Below, in pieces: positions 8,530 to 17,571 of a DNA stretch of 64,000 nt. Source of the stretch: Acinetobacter sp. UBA3106 (GTDB lineage: Bacteria; Pseudomonadota; Gammaproteobacteria; Pseudomonadales; Moraxellaceae); NCBI GenBank assembly GCA_002365595.1, contig DFAM01000013.1:40560-104559 (forward strand), given 5' to 3'. Position 1 is the stretch's first letter. Every line of letters starts with the position of its first letter. The notes beneath the pieces were generated by a model. That model worked only from the letters and a program-made list of their open reading frames with translations, searched no databases and had not been told where the DNA came from. The position numbers and the translations under genes are program-made.

Positions 8530-10347
8530 TTATCTTTCTACTTTCAACACAGCAAGGAACGCTTCTTGCGGGATTTCAACACTACCCACCTGCTTCATAC
8601 GCTTCTTACCTTCTTTCTGTTTAGAAAGAAGTTTTTTCTTACGTGATACATCACCACCATAACATTTCGCCAATACGTTCTTACGCATCGCTTTTACAGT
8701 AGAACGGGCAATAATTTGCGCACCAATGGCCGCCTGAATCGCCACATCAAACATTTGACGCGGAATGAGATCTTTCATTTTTTCAACCAGTGCAATACCA
8801 CGGTGACGTGCATCCTGACGGTGACAGATCATGGCCAAGGCATCAACTTTATCGCCATTAATGAGTACATCAACCTTCACCAGCGATGAGCTTTCAAAAC
8901 GGATAAAGTTGTAATCGAGTGAGGCAAAACCGCGTGAACATGATTTCAATTTGTCGAAGAAATCCATCACCACTTCAGCCATTGGAATTTCAAAGGTAAT
9001 CGAAACCTGATTGGCCATAAACTTCATGTCTTTTTGCACACCACGGCGCTCTACACATAAAGTCATCACATTGCCCAGATACTCTTGTGGTACCAGGATA
9101 TGACACTCAGCAATCGGTTCACGTAAATCTTCAACGGTAGAACCATCTGGCATTTTTGATGGACTGTCGATATAGATCGTCTCACCATTTTTCATCACGG
9201 CTTCGTAAATTACGGTTGGCGCAGAAGAAATCAGATCCAGATCGTATTCACGCTCTAGACGCTCTTGTACGATTTCCATATGCAGCATCCCGAGGAAGCC
9301 ACAGCGGAAACCAAAACCTAAAGCATCTGAGCTTTCAGGTTCAAAGAATAATGCCGAGTCATTGATTTGCAGCTTATGCAATGCTTCACGGAATGGTTCA
9401 AAATCACTTGAATCAATCGGGAATAAACCTGCATAGACCTGCGGTTTGACTTTTTTGAAACCGGGTAAAGTTGCAACATCAGGTGTGGCCGCAAGGGTAA
9501 TGGTATCGCCCACAGGCGCACCAAAAATATCTTTAATACCGGCAATGATAAAACCGACTTCTCCGGCTTCTAACATTCCGGTTTCTGTATGTTTAGGATT
9601 GAAGATACCCACTGACGTAATGATATGCGATTGACCTGTTGATTTAATCAACATTTTATCACCCTTACGCACGCGCCCCTGCTTGATACGCACCAAAGAC
9701 ACAACGCCCAGGTAGTTATCAAACCATGAGTCAATAATCAGGGCTTGTAGCGGTGCATCACGGTCACCTGTAGGTGCAGGAATCACATTGACCAGCGTTT
9801 CAAGCACCCCTTCAATGCCAAGGCCTGTTTTCGCAGAACAGGTTGGTGCCTCTGTCGCTTCAATCCCGATAATATCTTCAATTTCCTGAATTACACGTTC
9901 AGGTTCAGCCTGCGGCAAGTCAATTTTGTTGAGTACAGGAAGTACTTCAAGCCCTTGCTCAATGGCGGTATAGCAGTTCGCAACCGACTGCGCTTCAACC
10001 CCTTGCGCAGCATCGACAACCAAAAGCGCACCTTCACAGGCTGCTAGCGAACGTGATACTTCGTATGAAAAGTCCACGTGTCCTGGCGTGTCAATAAAGT
10101 TTAATTGGTATTCTTGACCATTCGGATGGGTATAGTACAACGTCACTGAGGCCGCTTTAATGGTAATACCACGTTCACGTTCCAGTTCCATAGAATCCAG
10201 AACCTGAGCCTGCATTTCGCGATCTTGCAAACCACCACAGGTTTGAATAAAGCGATCTGCCAGAGTCGATTTACCATGATCGATATGCGCAATAATCGAA
10301 AAGTTACGAATGTTTTTAATATCAACAGATTTTTTAGCTTGCGCCAT
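8530..10347 (-). CDS. lepA: elongation factor 4 (LepA), ribosome-associated GTPase
   Basis: A 605-residue translational GTPase related to EF-G, involved in 30S biogenesis and back-translocation. G1 is AHIDHGKST at about residues 20-28, followed by RERGITIKA, DTPGHVDF and NKIDLP. The LepA-specific C-terminal domain ends with CYGGDVSRKKKLLSKQKEGKKRMK. The length matches the family exactly (about 600). It is the first gene of the minus-strand block; the 170 bases upstream hold its promoter region, with A/T-rich sequence but no boxes I would defend. Confidence 0.97.
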   Translation of the reverse strand: MAQAKKSVDIKNIRNFSIIAHIDHGKSTLADRFIQTCGGLQDREMQAQVLDSMELERERGITIKAASVTLYYTHPNGQEYQLNFIDTPGHVDFSYEVSRSLAACEGALLVVDAAQGVEAQSVANCYTAIEQGLEVLPVLNKIDLPQAEPERVIQEIEDIIGIEATEAPTCSAKTGLGIEGVLETLVNVIPAPTGDRDAPLQALIIDSWFDNYLGVVSLVRIKQGRVRKGDKMLIKSTGQSHIITSVGIFNPKHTETGMLEAGEVGFIIAGIKDIFGAPVGDTITLAATPDVATLPGFKKVKPQVYAGLFPIDSSDFEPFREALHKLQINDSALFFEPESSDALGFGFRCGFLGMLHMEIVQERLEREYDLDLISSAPTVIYEAVMKNGETIYIDSPSKMPDGSTVEDLREPIAECHILVPQEYLGNVMTLCVERRGVQKDMKFMANQVSITFEIPMAEVVMDFFDKLKSCSRGFASLDYNFIRFESSSLVKVDVLINGDKVDALAMICHRQDARHRGIALVEKMKDLIPRQMFDVAIQAAIGAQIIARSTVKAMRKNVLAKCYGGDVSRKKKLLSKQKEGKKRMKQVGSVEIPQEAFLAVLKVER

Positions 10348-10519
10348 GGGCTACCTTGAGAAAAAACACGCCATGCAACCAATAATTAATGCATGGCAAA
10401 AGCTGAATAGAAATTGCGTAGGATTATAGCAGATGGATTTTTCAATGTATCCTAAATAATGAATTCCTTTTTCGCTTTGAGCGTTATTTTGAAAATAAAA
10501 CTCAATTGAACCTATGTAC

Positions 10520-10981
10520 TCAGTTTGAAGCCATCCCATCATATTGACTAAAATCCAGCGGATTCAGTTGTTCTGATATCGGCTGATAGGCCTGAATAAA
10601 TGTCGGTGACATGCGTTTTGGTCGACCTGTCGCAATTTCCACACAGGCCCATTTGGTATTACCCATAAATAAAACACTTTGGTCGTGAGGACGATAAAAC
10701 ACATATTGGCGGAAAGAATACAAGGCATTGACATCATCCAGCCAGGTACGCAAGACAATTTTTTCGCCTTCAAATGCCGCCTTACGATATTGCACATGGT
10801 GTTCTACCGCGACCATGGCATGTTTCAGTTCCAGGTATTGTTTCACCCCTAAACCCAGGGCATCAATATGTGCAGTGGCAACATCCTGCATCCAGTGCAT
10901 ATACACGACATTATTCACGTGTCCCAGACTGTCAATATCTTTTGCTTGAACGGTGATTTCCAAATCAAAAACTGTGCTCAT
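10520..10981 (-). CDS. acyl-CoA thioesterase (4HBT hotdog family)
   Basis: A 153-residue hotdog-fold thioesterase. The 4HBT signature is at the N-terminus: VQAKDIDSLGHVNNVVYMHWMQD, with the Asp/His-Val-Asn-Asn pattern of the YbgC/FadM type active site. It probably hydrolyses acyl-CoA esters in the cytoplasm; the chain-length preference cannot be read from the sequence. It is a single gene, 170 bases upstream of lepA on the same strand and preceded by the Do-protease terminator. The related ybgC copy of the tol operon is a separate gene in this window. Confidence 0.85.
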   Translation of the reverse strand: MSTVFDLEITVQAKDIDSLGHVNNVVYMHWMQDVATAHIDALGLGVKQYLELKHAMVAVEHHVQYRKAAFEGEKIVLRTWLDDVNALYSFRQYVFYRPHDQSVLFMGNTKWACVEIATGRPKRMSPTFIQAYQPISEQLNPLDFSQYDGMASN

Positions 10982-11073
10982 CTATTTTGCTTACCCTTAC
11001 GCTGTGTAAAAACGACCTTCAAGGTCAGACAGTCTACGTAATTTTAGATTGCAGTAAAATTGCAAAATATAAA

Positions 11074-11100
11074 AAAACCACTCATGCATAGAGTGGTTTT
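11074..11100 (-). terminator. rho-independent terminator of the Do-family protease gene
   Basis: A perfect 10-bp stem AAAACCACTC / GAGTGGTTTT with a 7-base loop. Read on the minus strand it is followed by TTTATATTTTG, 18 bases past the protease stop. Confidence 0.8.
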
Positions 11101-11117
11101 TATTTGATGGACTAGGA

Positions 11118-12509
11118 CTATTCAATCCGCATACCTAAAATAGCGCGCTGATCCTGACGGATAATTGAAACCCGGGCAACTGAACCTTTTTTCAATTCAG
11201 ATGCAGATTTAACAAAATCTTCACTATTCAAAATGGTTTTATTATTTACTTTGGTAATCACATCTCCTGCCATCAAACGTGATTGAGATGCAATCCCTCC
11301 GCGCTTAACTTCCTCTATCAAAATTCCGCCTTTAATATCCAGTTGTTTTTGCTCACTGGCAGTTAAATTACGAATCGTTATGCCTAAAACTGGACCTTTA
11401 TTTTGAGCCGTCTGTTCAACTTTAGCCGGCGTATCGTCTGGTGCAGTCGTCAACGTTGCCGAGATATTACGAGTTTTATCATCCCGCAAAACTTGCAGTT
11501 GAATATTTTGGTTTGGTGAAGTTCTATTCAGGTAATTCAACAACTCTGAAGTTCTGGAAATAGGCGAGCCATTATATTTCAGGATGACATCGCCCGCCTT
11601 AAAGCCAGCTTTGGCTGCCGGAGAGTTGGGTGCGACCTGTGTTACCAATGAACCTTCAGGTTTGGACAGGTTATAAGATTCTGCAAGGTTGCGGTCAATG
11701 TCTTGCAACATGACGCCCAAATATGAACGGGTCACCTTGCCATTCTTTTTCAACTGCTCTGCCACATCCATTGCGACATCAATCGGAATGGAAAATGACA
11801 ACCCCATATAGCCGCCAGTACCACTAAAGATACGCGAGTTTACCCCGACCACTTCACCGTTCTGGTTAAACAAGGGACCGCCTGAGTTACCCGGATTCAA
11901 AGCTACATCGGTTTGAATAAAGGGTACCGAGGTTTCCCCCATCATGTTACGCATTTTTGCACTGACAATACCAGCAGATGCAGAATAGTCAAAACCGAAA
12001 GGTGAACCAATAGCAAGTACCGGCTCACCGACTTTGAGCCGGTCTACATTTCCGGTACGCAATTCAGGGAAACTGGAACCATTGACTTTGAGTAGCGCTA
12101 CATCGGTACGCGCATCACTTCCGACCACAGTCGCATCAATTTCACGGCGGTCATTTAGCATAATAGTAACTTTAGATGCATCTTCAACCACATGATGATT
12201 GGTCAACAGATAACCATCCTTACTGATAAAGAATGCACTACCATAAGCGGTTTTTTCTTGCTGAGCCTGTTGCTGCGGCACAATCACCTGATTTCCAAAA
12301 AAACGTTTTAAAATTTCAGGTATTTGTTGTTGTATCAGCTCTTCCTGAGTCATTTTTTTAACGACGTTTACACTCACCACCGCAGGACTGACCTGTTCAA
12401 CCAGATTAGAAAAGTCTACCGAGGAAGCTGCTTGTGTTTGCATGGCCGCCATTGTAAATACAGCAGCATACATTCCTTTTTGTATATCGCGATTATTCAT
12501 GTAAAGCAT
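11118..12509 (-). CDS. periplasmic Do-family serine endoprotease (DegP/MucD type)
   Basis: A 463-residue exported protease with two PDZ domains, acting in periplasmic protein quality control. A signal sequence occupies the first 27 or so residues (MYAAVFTMAAMQTQAAS). The catalytic triad is His106 (TNHHVVEDA), Asp136 (DARTDVALL) and Ser209 (NPGNSGGPLF). PDZ1 starts near residue 265 (RSYLGVMLQD) and PDZ2 near 375 (GPVLGITIRN). Size and layout match the DegP/DegQ/MucD group; I cannot separate these by eye, so no symbol is given. Either ATG at 12509 or 12500 could start it. It is divergent from nadB. Confidence 0.92.
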   Translation of the reverse strand: MLYMNNRDIQKGMYAAVFTMAAMQTQAASSVDFSNLVEQVSPAVVSVNVVKKMTQEELIQQQIPEILKRFFGNQVIVPQQQAQQEKTAYGSAFFISKDGYLLTNHHVVEDASKVTIMLNDRREIDATVVGSDARTDVALLKVNGSSFPELRTGNVDRLKVGEPVLAIGSPFGFDYSASAGIVSAKMRNMMGETSVPFIQTDVALNPGNSGGPLFNQNGEVVGVNSRIFSGTGGYMGLSFSIPIDVAMDVAEQLKKNGKVTRSYLGVMLQDIDRNLAESYNLSKPEGSLVTQVAPNSPAAKAGFKAGDVILKYNGSPISRTSELLNYLNRTSPNQNIQLQVLRDDKTRNISATLTTAPDDTPAKVEQTAQNKGPVLGITIRNLTASEQKQLDIKGGILIEEVKRGGIASQSRLMAGDVITKVNNKTILNSEDFVKSASELKKGSVARVSIIRQDQRAILGMRIE

Positions 12510-12727
12510 TTACTCCATTCATTACAACTATGCGTAGACAGTATTTAGCATAAAATATGTCTGTTTTGGGTAATAATACGTTTGATTATATTTGTATAAA
12601 CAACAGCTTAAATCTTTCTTAAAAGTTTGTTGCTTTATTACTTTTTCTCATCATACATTAGCATATTAGCTCTTGTCTTTTGATCAAAAAAGCGGTGTTA
12701 TTAGCAAACTTTTTTTCAAATTAGCTG

Positions 12728-14371
12728 ATGGACATGTCTAATTTAAATACAACGCATCGTTTTGACATGATCATTGTGGGCAGTGGCGGTGCAGGGTTAA
12801 GTCTGGCCTTATCATTACCCGATCATTTCAATATTGCTGTTTTGGCCAAATCGGCACTCACCGAAGCCAGTACTTTTTATGCACAAGGGGGTGTCGCTGC
12901 GGTTTTAGATGAAACTGATTCAATTGAACAGCATATTGATGACACCATGATTGCAGGTGCACAGTTATGCGAGCGTGAAGCCGTCAAGCAGACTGTAGAA
13001 GGTGGCAAGCCTTCAGTGGATTTCCTGTTAAAACATGGCGTGCAATTTACTTTAGATGAACAGGAACAGCTGCATTTAACCCGCGAAGGCGGTCACTCTC
13101 ATCGCCGTATTATTCATGCTGCAGATGCGACAGGTCGTGCCATTTCAACTACGTTAGTTGAACGCGCCCAAGAAAAACACAACATCACTATTTTTGAAAA
13201 TTATATTGCCATTGATTTAATTACTTCAAAAAAACTTGGCCTGAAAGATCAAACCAATCGTGCCCTGGGCCTATACGCGCTTGATGAAAAAACTGAAAAG
13301 GTTCATACCTTCTTGGCAGCTTCTACTGCCCTAGCGTGTGGCGGCGCCATGAAAGCCTATCTGTATACCTCTAATCCGGATATCGCGACCGGTGATGGTA
13401 TTGCCATGGCTTATCGTGCCGGTTGCCGGGTTGCCAATATGGAATTTAACCAGTTCCACCCGACCTGTCTGTATCATCCTCAAGCACGATCTTTTTTAAT
13501 TACCGAAGCCATGCGTGGTGAAGGAGCTTATTTACGCTTGCCTGATGGTGAACGTTTTATGCTGCGCTTTGACGAACGTGCTGAACTGGCGCCGCGGGAT
13601 ATCGTGGCACGTGCCATTGACTATGAAATTAAACGTTTGGGGATACGTCATGTCTGGCTCGACATCACCCATAAAGATGAAACGTTTATTAAAGAGCACT
13701 TCCCGACACTATATGCACGTTTACTTGAATTAGGCATCGACATTACCAAGGACATGATTCCTGTGGTTCCTGCGGCGCACTATACTTGTGGCGGTGTGGT
13801 GGTCGATGAAAATAGCCAGACCGACATTGAAGGTTTATATGCCATTGGTGAAACCTCTTATACCGGTTTACATGGTGCTAACCGAATGGCCAGTAACTCA
13901 CTTTTAGAATGTTTCGTCTATGGAATGAGTGCAGCAAAGCATATCGAAAGTCTGTTCAATCCAGATTATGTTTCGCCAGCTATTCCTGCTTGGGATGATT
14001 CCCAAGTGACCAATCCGGATGAAGATGTCGTTATTCTGCAAAACTGGGATGAACTGCGGCAGACCATGTGGAACTATGTCGGTATTGTACGGACCACCAA
14101 ACGTCTGCAACGTGCTTTACATCGTATCGAAATGTTGAAGCGTGAAATCACTGAATATTATCAGGATTACCAGGTCAGCAAAAACCTGATTGAACTGCGT
14201 AATCTGGTTTTGGTGTCCGAGATGATTGTGCGCTGTGCCATGGAACGCAAGGAATCACGCGGTTTGCATTACACCCTGGATTATCCGGAACTTGGGCCTG
14301 AACTGCGTAAAACCGTACTGACTCCACCCAACTTTCAGGTGGAAACCCCGTTGGTCAATGTAGATGCTTAA
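12728..14371 (+). CDS. nadB: L-aspartate oxidase
   Basis: A 547-residue flavoenzyme that oxidises L-aspartate to iminoaspartate, the first step of de novo NAD synthesis. The FAD-binding motif GSGGAG is at residues 18-23. FYAQGGVAAV, the REGGHSHRRI active-site segment and the C-terminal FAD contact YAIGETSYTGLHGANRMASNS mark NadB rather than succinate dehydrogenase. The C-terminal helical domain is intact. ATG at 12728 or 12734 are both possible; neither has a strong ribosome site. In many proteobacteria nadB neighbours rpoE, but here it pairs divergently with the Do-family protease. Confidence 0.95.
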   Translation: MDMSNLNTTHRFDMIIVGSGGAGLSLALSLPDHFNIAVLAKSALTEASTFYAQGGVAAVLDETDSIEQHIDDTMIAGAQLCEREAVKQTVEGGKPSVDFLLKHGVQFTLDEQEQLHLTREGGHSHRRIIHAADATGRAISTTLVERAQEKHNITIFENYIAIDLITSKKLGLKDQTNRALGLYALDEKTEKVHTFLAASTALACGGAMKAYLYTSNPDIATGDGIAMAYRAGCRVANMEFNQFHPTCLYHPQARSFLITEAMRGEGAYLRLPDGERFMLRFDERAELAPRDIVARAIDYEIKRLGIRHVWLDITHKDETFIKEHFPTLYARLLELGIDITKDMIPVVPAAHYTCGGVVVDENSQTDIEGLYAIGETSYTGLHGANRMASNSLLECFVYGMSAAKHIESLFNPDYVSPAIPAWDDSQVTNPDEDVVILQNWDELRQTMWNYVGIVRTTKRLQRALHRIEMLKREITEYYQDYQVSKNLIELRNLVLVSEMIVRCAMERKESRGLHYTLDYPELGPELRKTVLTPPNFQVETPLVNVDA

Positions 14372-14390
14372 ACTCGTGTAGCATATATAA

Positions 14391-14418
14391 AAAAGCCGAA
14401 CATCTGTGTTCGGCTTTT
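14391..14418. terminator. bidirectional terminator between nadB and the PaaI-type thioesterase
   Basis: A perfect 12-bp stem AAAAGCCGAACA / TGTTCGGCTTTT with loop TCTG separates two convergent genes. Confidence 0.88.
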
Positions 14419-14436
14419 TCAATCTATTACAGCTAT

Positions 14437-14853
14437 TTATTGCCGGGGCGGTATGGAATAAGTACCCACTGCATGTGCAATGGGTTCATCCAGATCAATA
14501 GAATATAACCACACATCACCGACAATCAGTGCCTTGCCCACTTTCATTAATTGGCACACTGCACGAATATCCTGTGCTGCCGTTGGCTTTCTTAAAAAAT
14601 TGATAGATAAATTGGTCGTGACAGCCAACGCAACAATACCGATTTCCCCAAGAATCGCAATATACAGGGCATAATCGGCAGCGGTCATCATAGTCGGTCC
14701 AGACACTGTACCCCCAGGTCTTAAATCCGCTGTTCCCACATGATAAATAATGGATGCACTTTTTTCAGTGACTGATTCTATTTCGCATTTTTTCAGGCTT
14801 TGCGGAAATTCACGTTGCAAAAACTCAATAATTTCGGCTTTATTACTTTTCAT
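14437..14853 (-). CDS. PaaI-family hotdog thioesterase
   Basis: A 138-residue hotdog protein. The PaaI-type core is visible: GTADLRPGGTVSGPTMMTAADYALYIAIL, where the G-G-x-V-S-G turn and the acidic residue at the start of the long helix form the active site, followed by a strand TTNLSINFLRKP. It probably hydrolyses a short or aromatic acyl-CoA. It is transcribed towards nadB and upstream of it lies tmk on the same strand, 75 bases away. The substrate is unknown. Confidence 0.82.
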   Translation of the reverse strand: MKSNKAEIIEFLQREFPQSLKKCEIESVTEKSASIIYHVGTADLRPGGTVSGPTMMTAADYALYIAILGEIGIVALAVTTNLSINFLRKPTAAQDIRAVCQLMKVGKALIVGDVWLYSIDLDEPIAHAVGTYSIPPRQ

Positions 14854-14928
14854 TGTTTATAAAAAAAATCTTCCATAATGTTAGCCACTATAGAAGATTT
14901 TTCATTTAAACCCAATCGCTGGGAATGA

Positions 14929-15534
14929 CTACACCGATTGCAAACACGCAAGTGCCTGGTTAAATACCTGTTCGGGCGTTTGGGTGGCATCCAGACGTTT
15001 AATTCGCTCACCCTGCCGTTCCCAAAGTTCCTGATAACCAGATCTTACTTTCTCAAAGAAAACAGCTTTCTCCTGTTCAAAGCGATCAAGCGCACCCCGT
15101 TCACGCGCGCGTGCCATGCCCAATTCAGTCGGCGCATCCAGCCAAAAGGTAATATTGGGCATATGCGATACGAAATTGGCATTCAACAATTGCAATTTTT
15201 CTTTGCTTAAACCACGACCTGCACATTGATAGGCAAAACTGGCATCGGTAAAACGGTCACACAGCACCGTTTTACCTGCAGTTAATGCTGGAACAATCAC
15301 TTGCTGCAAATGCTGTGCACGTGCCGCATACATGAGTAGCAATTCAGTATCATTGGACATGCTTTCCTCATGATTCACTGACAACAACAGGGAACGGATC
15401 TGTTCTGCCATCGGTGTACCGCCCGGTTCACGCGTCAGCACTACATCATGACCTTGCTGCACTAAATAATCATAAATTTTACGAATGAGTGTGGTTTTCC
15501 CGACACCTTCAGTGCCTTCAAAACTAATAAACAT
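14929..15534 (-). CDS. tmk: thymidylate kinase
   Basis: A 201-residue P-loop kinase phosphorylating dTMP to dTDP. The Walker A motif FEGTEGVGKTT is at the N-terminus, followed by the DR(Y/F) substrate motif (CDRFTDASFAYQ) and the LID region RARERGALDRFEQE. I chose the ATG at 15534 because AAGGAG lies 5 bases upstream; the GTG at 15540 overlaps that site. It is the third gene of a pabC-mltG-tmk operon, with 9 bases between mltG and this start, the order found across gammaproteobacteria (there usually followed by holB). Confidence 0.96.
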   Translation of the reverse strand: MFISFEGTEGVGKTTLIRKIYDYLVQQGHDVVLTREPGGTPMAEQIRSLLLSVNHEESMSNDTELLLMYAARAQHLQQVIVPALTAGKTVLCDRFTDASFAYQCAGRGLSKEKLQLLNANFVSHMPNITFWLDAPTELGMARARERGALDRFEQEKAVFFEKVRSGYQELWERQGERIKRLDATQTPEQVFNQALACLQSV

Positions 15535-15543
15535 CCCCACTCC

Positions 15544-16590
15544 TTAATTTTTTGAACGAATGACAGTTAAATATTCTTGCACGGCACGATTATGCTCATC
15601 CAGACTTGCAGTAAATTTATGCCCACCATTGCCAGTAGCAACAAAATAAACATTATTCGAATTGTCTGGGTGCATGGCAGCTTCGATGGCTTTTTGACTT
15701 GGCAATGCAATCGGCGTTGGCGGTAAACCATTGTTCGTATAAGTGTTATAAGCAGTCGGTGTACGCAAATCTGTACGCGTGATATTGCCGTTATAACGAT
15801 CTCCCATGCCATAAATCACGGTTGGATCAGTTTGCAAACGCATTCCTTGTTGTAAACGACGGATAAATACTCCTGATACCTGATTTAACTCACGATCCAG
15901 ACTGGTTTCTTTTTCTACAATAGAAGCCATAATCAGTGCTTCATATTTATCCTTATACGGTAAACCGCTGGCACGGTTGTTCCATGCCTTATCCAAAGCC
16001 TTCATCTGACGCTTATATAAATCGGTCAAAATCTTTTTATCGGTTTCACCTTTGGCAAAGAAATAGGTATCGGGTGCAAACAGGCCTTCAGGATGGTTAA
16101 ACGGAATACCTAAGGCTTGCAGCATTTGCTCTTGAGGAAGATTCAACACTTCTTTAGTGACCAAATCATCTTTTTTCAATTGTGCAATCAGCTGTTTAAA
16201 GGTCGTACCTTCAATCACCAGAATACGGTTCATCTGGGCATTTTCAGCATTCGATACCAGCTGCATTACTTCACGTACCGACATGCCCTGATGCACTTCA
16301 TAAACCCCGGCTTTCATGCTGTCATGAATGATAAACTTTTGATAAAGTTTTAATACAACAGGAAAACTGACTTTATCTTCCTTGGCTAAACGATCAATAA
16401 AACCTGAATAGGTATCCCCGTCATCGATGGCCAGCATCTGCTTTTGACCTTCCACAGGATAGGCTTTAAATAAACTTGACCATAGAATCACCACAATCAA
16501 AACCACAAGACCTGCAAATAGAACGACGAAGCCTTTAAATGGAAATGCGCTTGTTGCTTTCTTTTTTGATTTTTTTTTGCTGCTGGACAT
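15544..16590 (-). CDS. mltG: endolytic murein transglycosylase
   Basis: A 348-residue inner-membrane lytic transglycosylase that cuts nascent glycan strands and so helps set their length. A very basic cytoplasmic start (SSSKKKSKKK) precedes one transmembrane helix at about residues 20-40. A LysM-like segment follows, then the YceG catalytic domain with Glu226 in MASIVEKET and RLQTDPTVIYGMG. The length matches E. coli MltG (340). The start follows the pabC stop by one base (TAATATG), so the two genes are tightly coupled. Confidence 0.96.
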   Translation of the reverse strand: MSSSKKKSKKKATSAFPFKGFVVLFAGLVVLIVVILWSSLFKAYPVEGQKQMLAIDDGDTYSGFIDRLAKEDKVSFPVVLKLYQKFIIHDSMKAGVYEVHQGMSVREVMQLVSNAENAQMNRILVIEGTTFKQLIAQLKKDDLVTKEVLNLPQEQMLQALGIPFNHPEGLFAPDTYFFAKGETDKKILTDLYKRQMKALDKAWNNRASGLPYKDKYEALIMASIVEKETSLDRELNQVSGVFIRRLQQGMRLQTDPTVIYGMGDRYNGNITRTDLRTPTAYNTYTNNGLPPTPIALPSQKAIEAAMHPDNSNNVYFVATGNGGHKFTASLDEHNRAVQEYLTVIRSKN

Positions 16591-16591
16591 A

Positions 16592-17404
16592 TTAATGAAT
16601 CTGATCTAATTGAAGGATATTAAAAAGTTCAATACAGGGTTGAACATGCAAAGCTTGCTGGTTAAGTTCAGTCACAAGTTTCATTGGACTTAAGGCATTA
16701 CAAAAAAACAGGCTTTCAAATTTTGAGATGTCTTCCATATCAATAAAACGCTGTTCACAGTGAATGCCGTGCTGCTGCATCCGGGATAAAATTTCCGCCC
16801 GCATCACACCATGGACGCCATTATAACGAAGTTCTGGCGTAATCCATGTATTGTTTAAACGAATGAAACAATTACTGCTTACTCCTTCAACAACAGTGCC
16901 TTGTACATCGGTCACTAAAGCTTCTGCCCAGCCGCGTTGCTCGGCTTCATGTTTTAACAATACCTGTTCCAGACGGTTCAGGCTTTTTAAGCCCACCAAA
17001 GCTGGCATGCTCAGACCCAAAGCTTGCTGCAATACACCAGACTTAATTTTTTCAATCTGAAAATTCTCTACCACCTGAGGATAAAAAAATACCCAGACAT
17101 CTGCCGGATGGTCAGGCAAGCTATAACCGCGCTGCCCTTCACCGCGACTGATGATAATTTTTAAGGTGCCATTCACATGCAGAAATTGCTGCTGCAACAC
17201 GGCCAACGTTTTTTCAATGAAGCTTAAATCTGCTTGTAGCATCAGCCGTTCACAACTTAACTCTAGCCGTGCCCTATGCAGGTTTTCAAGTTCAATTTTG
17301 CCATGTCGCACACGCGCAGTGGTAAAACAGCCATCTCCGTAATGGAAAGCCCGATCCAATAATGAAATTTCGCTGATTTGCTGTGCATTTTTAAAACATG
17401 GCAT
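16592..17404 (-). CDS. pabC: aminodeoxychorismate lyase
   Basis: A 270-residue PLP enzyme (fold type IV) that converts 4-amino-4-deoxychorismate to p-aminobenzoate and pyruvate in folate synthesis. The N-terminal LLDRAFHYGDGCFTTARV box is typical. The PLP lysine is Lys140 in GLKSLNRLEQVL, and the cofactor phosphate-binding loop is VVEGVSSNCFIR. AGGA lies 9 bases before the ATG. It is the first gene of the operon with mltG and tmk. The upstream region is shared with the divergent sulfate-binding protein gene. Confidence 0.93.
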   Translation of the reverse strand: MPCFKNAQQISEISLLDRAFHYGDGCFTTARVRHGKIELENLHRARLELSCERLMLQADLSFIEKTLAVLQQQFLHVNGTLKIIISRGEGQRGYSLPDHPADVWVFFYPQVVENFQIEKIKSGVLQQALGLSMPALVGLKSLNRLEQVLLKHEAEQRGWAEALVTDVQGTVVEGVSSNCFIRLNNTWITPELRYNGVHGVMRAEILSRMQQHGIHCEQRFIDMEDISKFESLFFCNALSPMKLVTELNQQALHVQPCIELFNILQLDQIH

Positions 17405-17461
17405 ATCCGAACATCCTGTAAATGATGACTTAGTTTAAAAACAGCAGCGTTAAATTAATAG

Positions 17462-17525
17462 CTTTTTTATTCATATCAAATTCATTTCTTATTATTTTTT
17501 CAACAAAAAAGATAACGCTATCCTT
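17462..17525 (+). promoter_or_regulatory. duplicated upstream region of the first sulfate-binding protein gene (candidate CysB operator/promoter)
   Basis: CTTTTTTATTCATAT followed by AAATTC and TTATTATTTTTT recurs almost base for base at 18651-18712 upstream of the second sulfate-binding protein gene. The end of the block (GATAACGCTATCC here, AATGGCGTTATTC there) is also related. Conservation of a non-coding block upstream of two paralogues that are expected to respond to sulfur points to a common operator. CysB is the obvious candidate because a cysB-type gene lies in the locus. The assignment is inferred. Confidence 0.5.
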
Positions 17526-17571
17526 CGCCTTGTTACAAAACATTAATAATTCAAATTCAAAGGATATCAAC

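Noticed and set aside
17530..17571. N-terminal extension of the first sulfate-binding protein gene
   Set aside because: The extension has no ribosome site and would precede an obvious signal peptide that begins at 17572.
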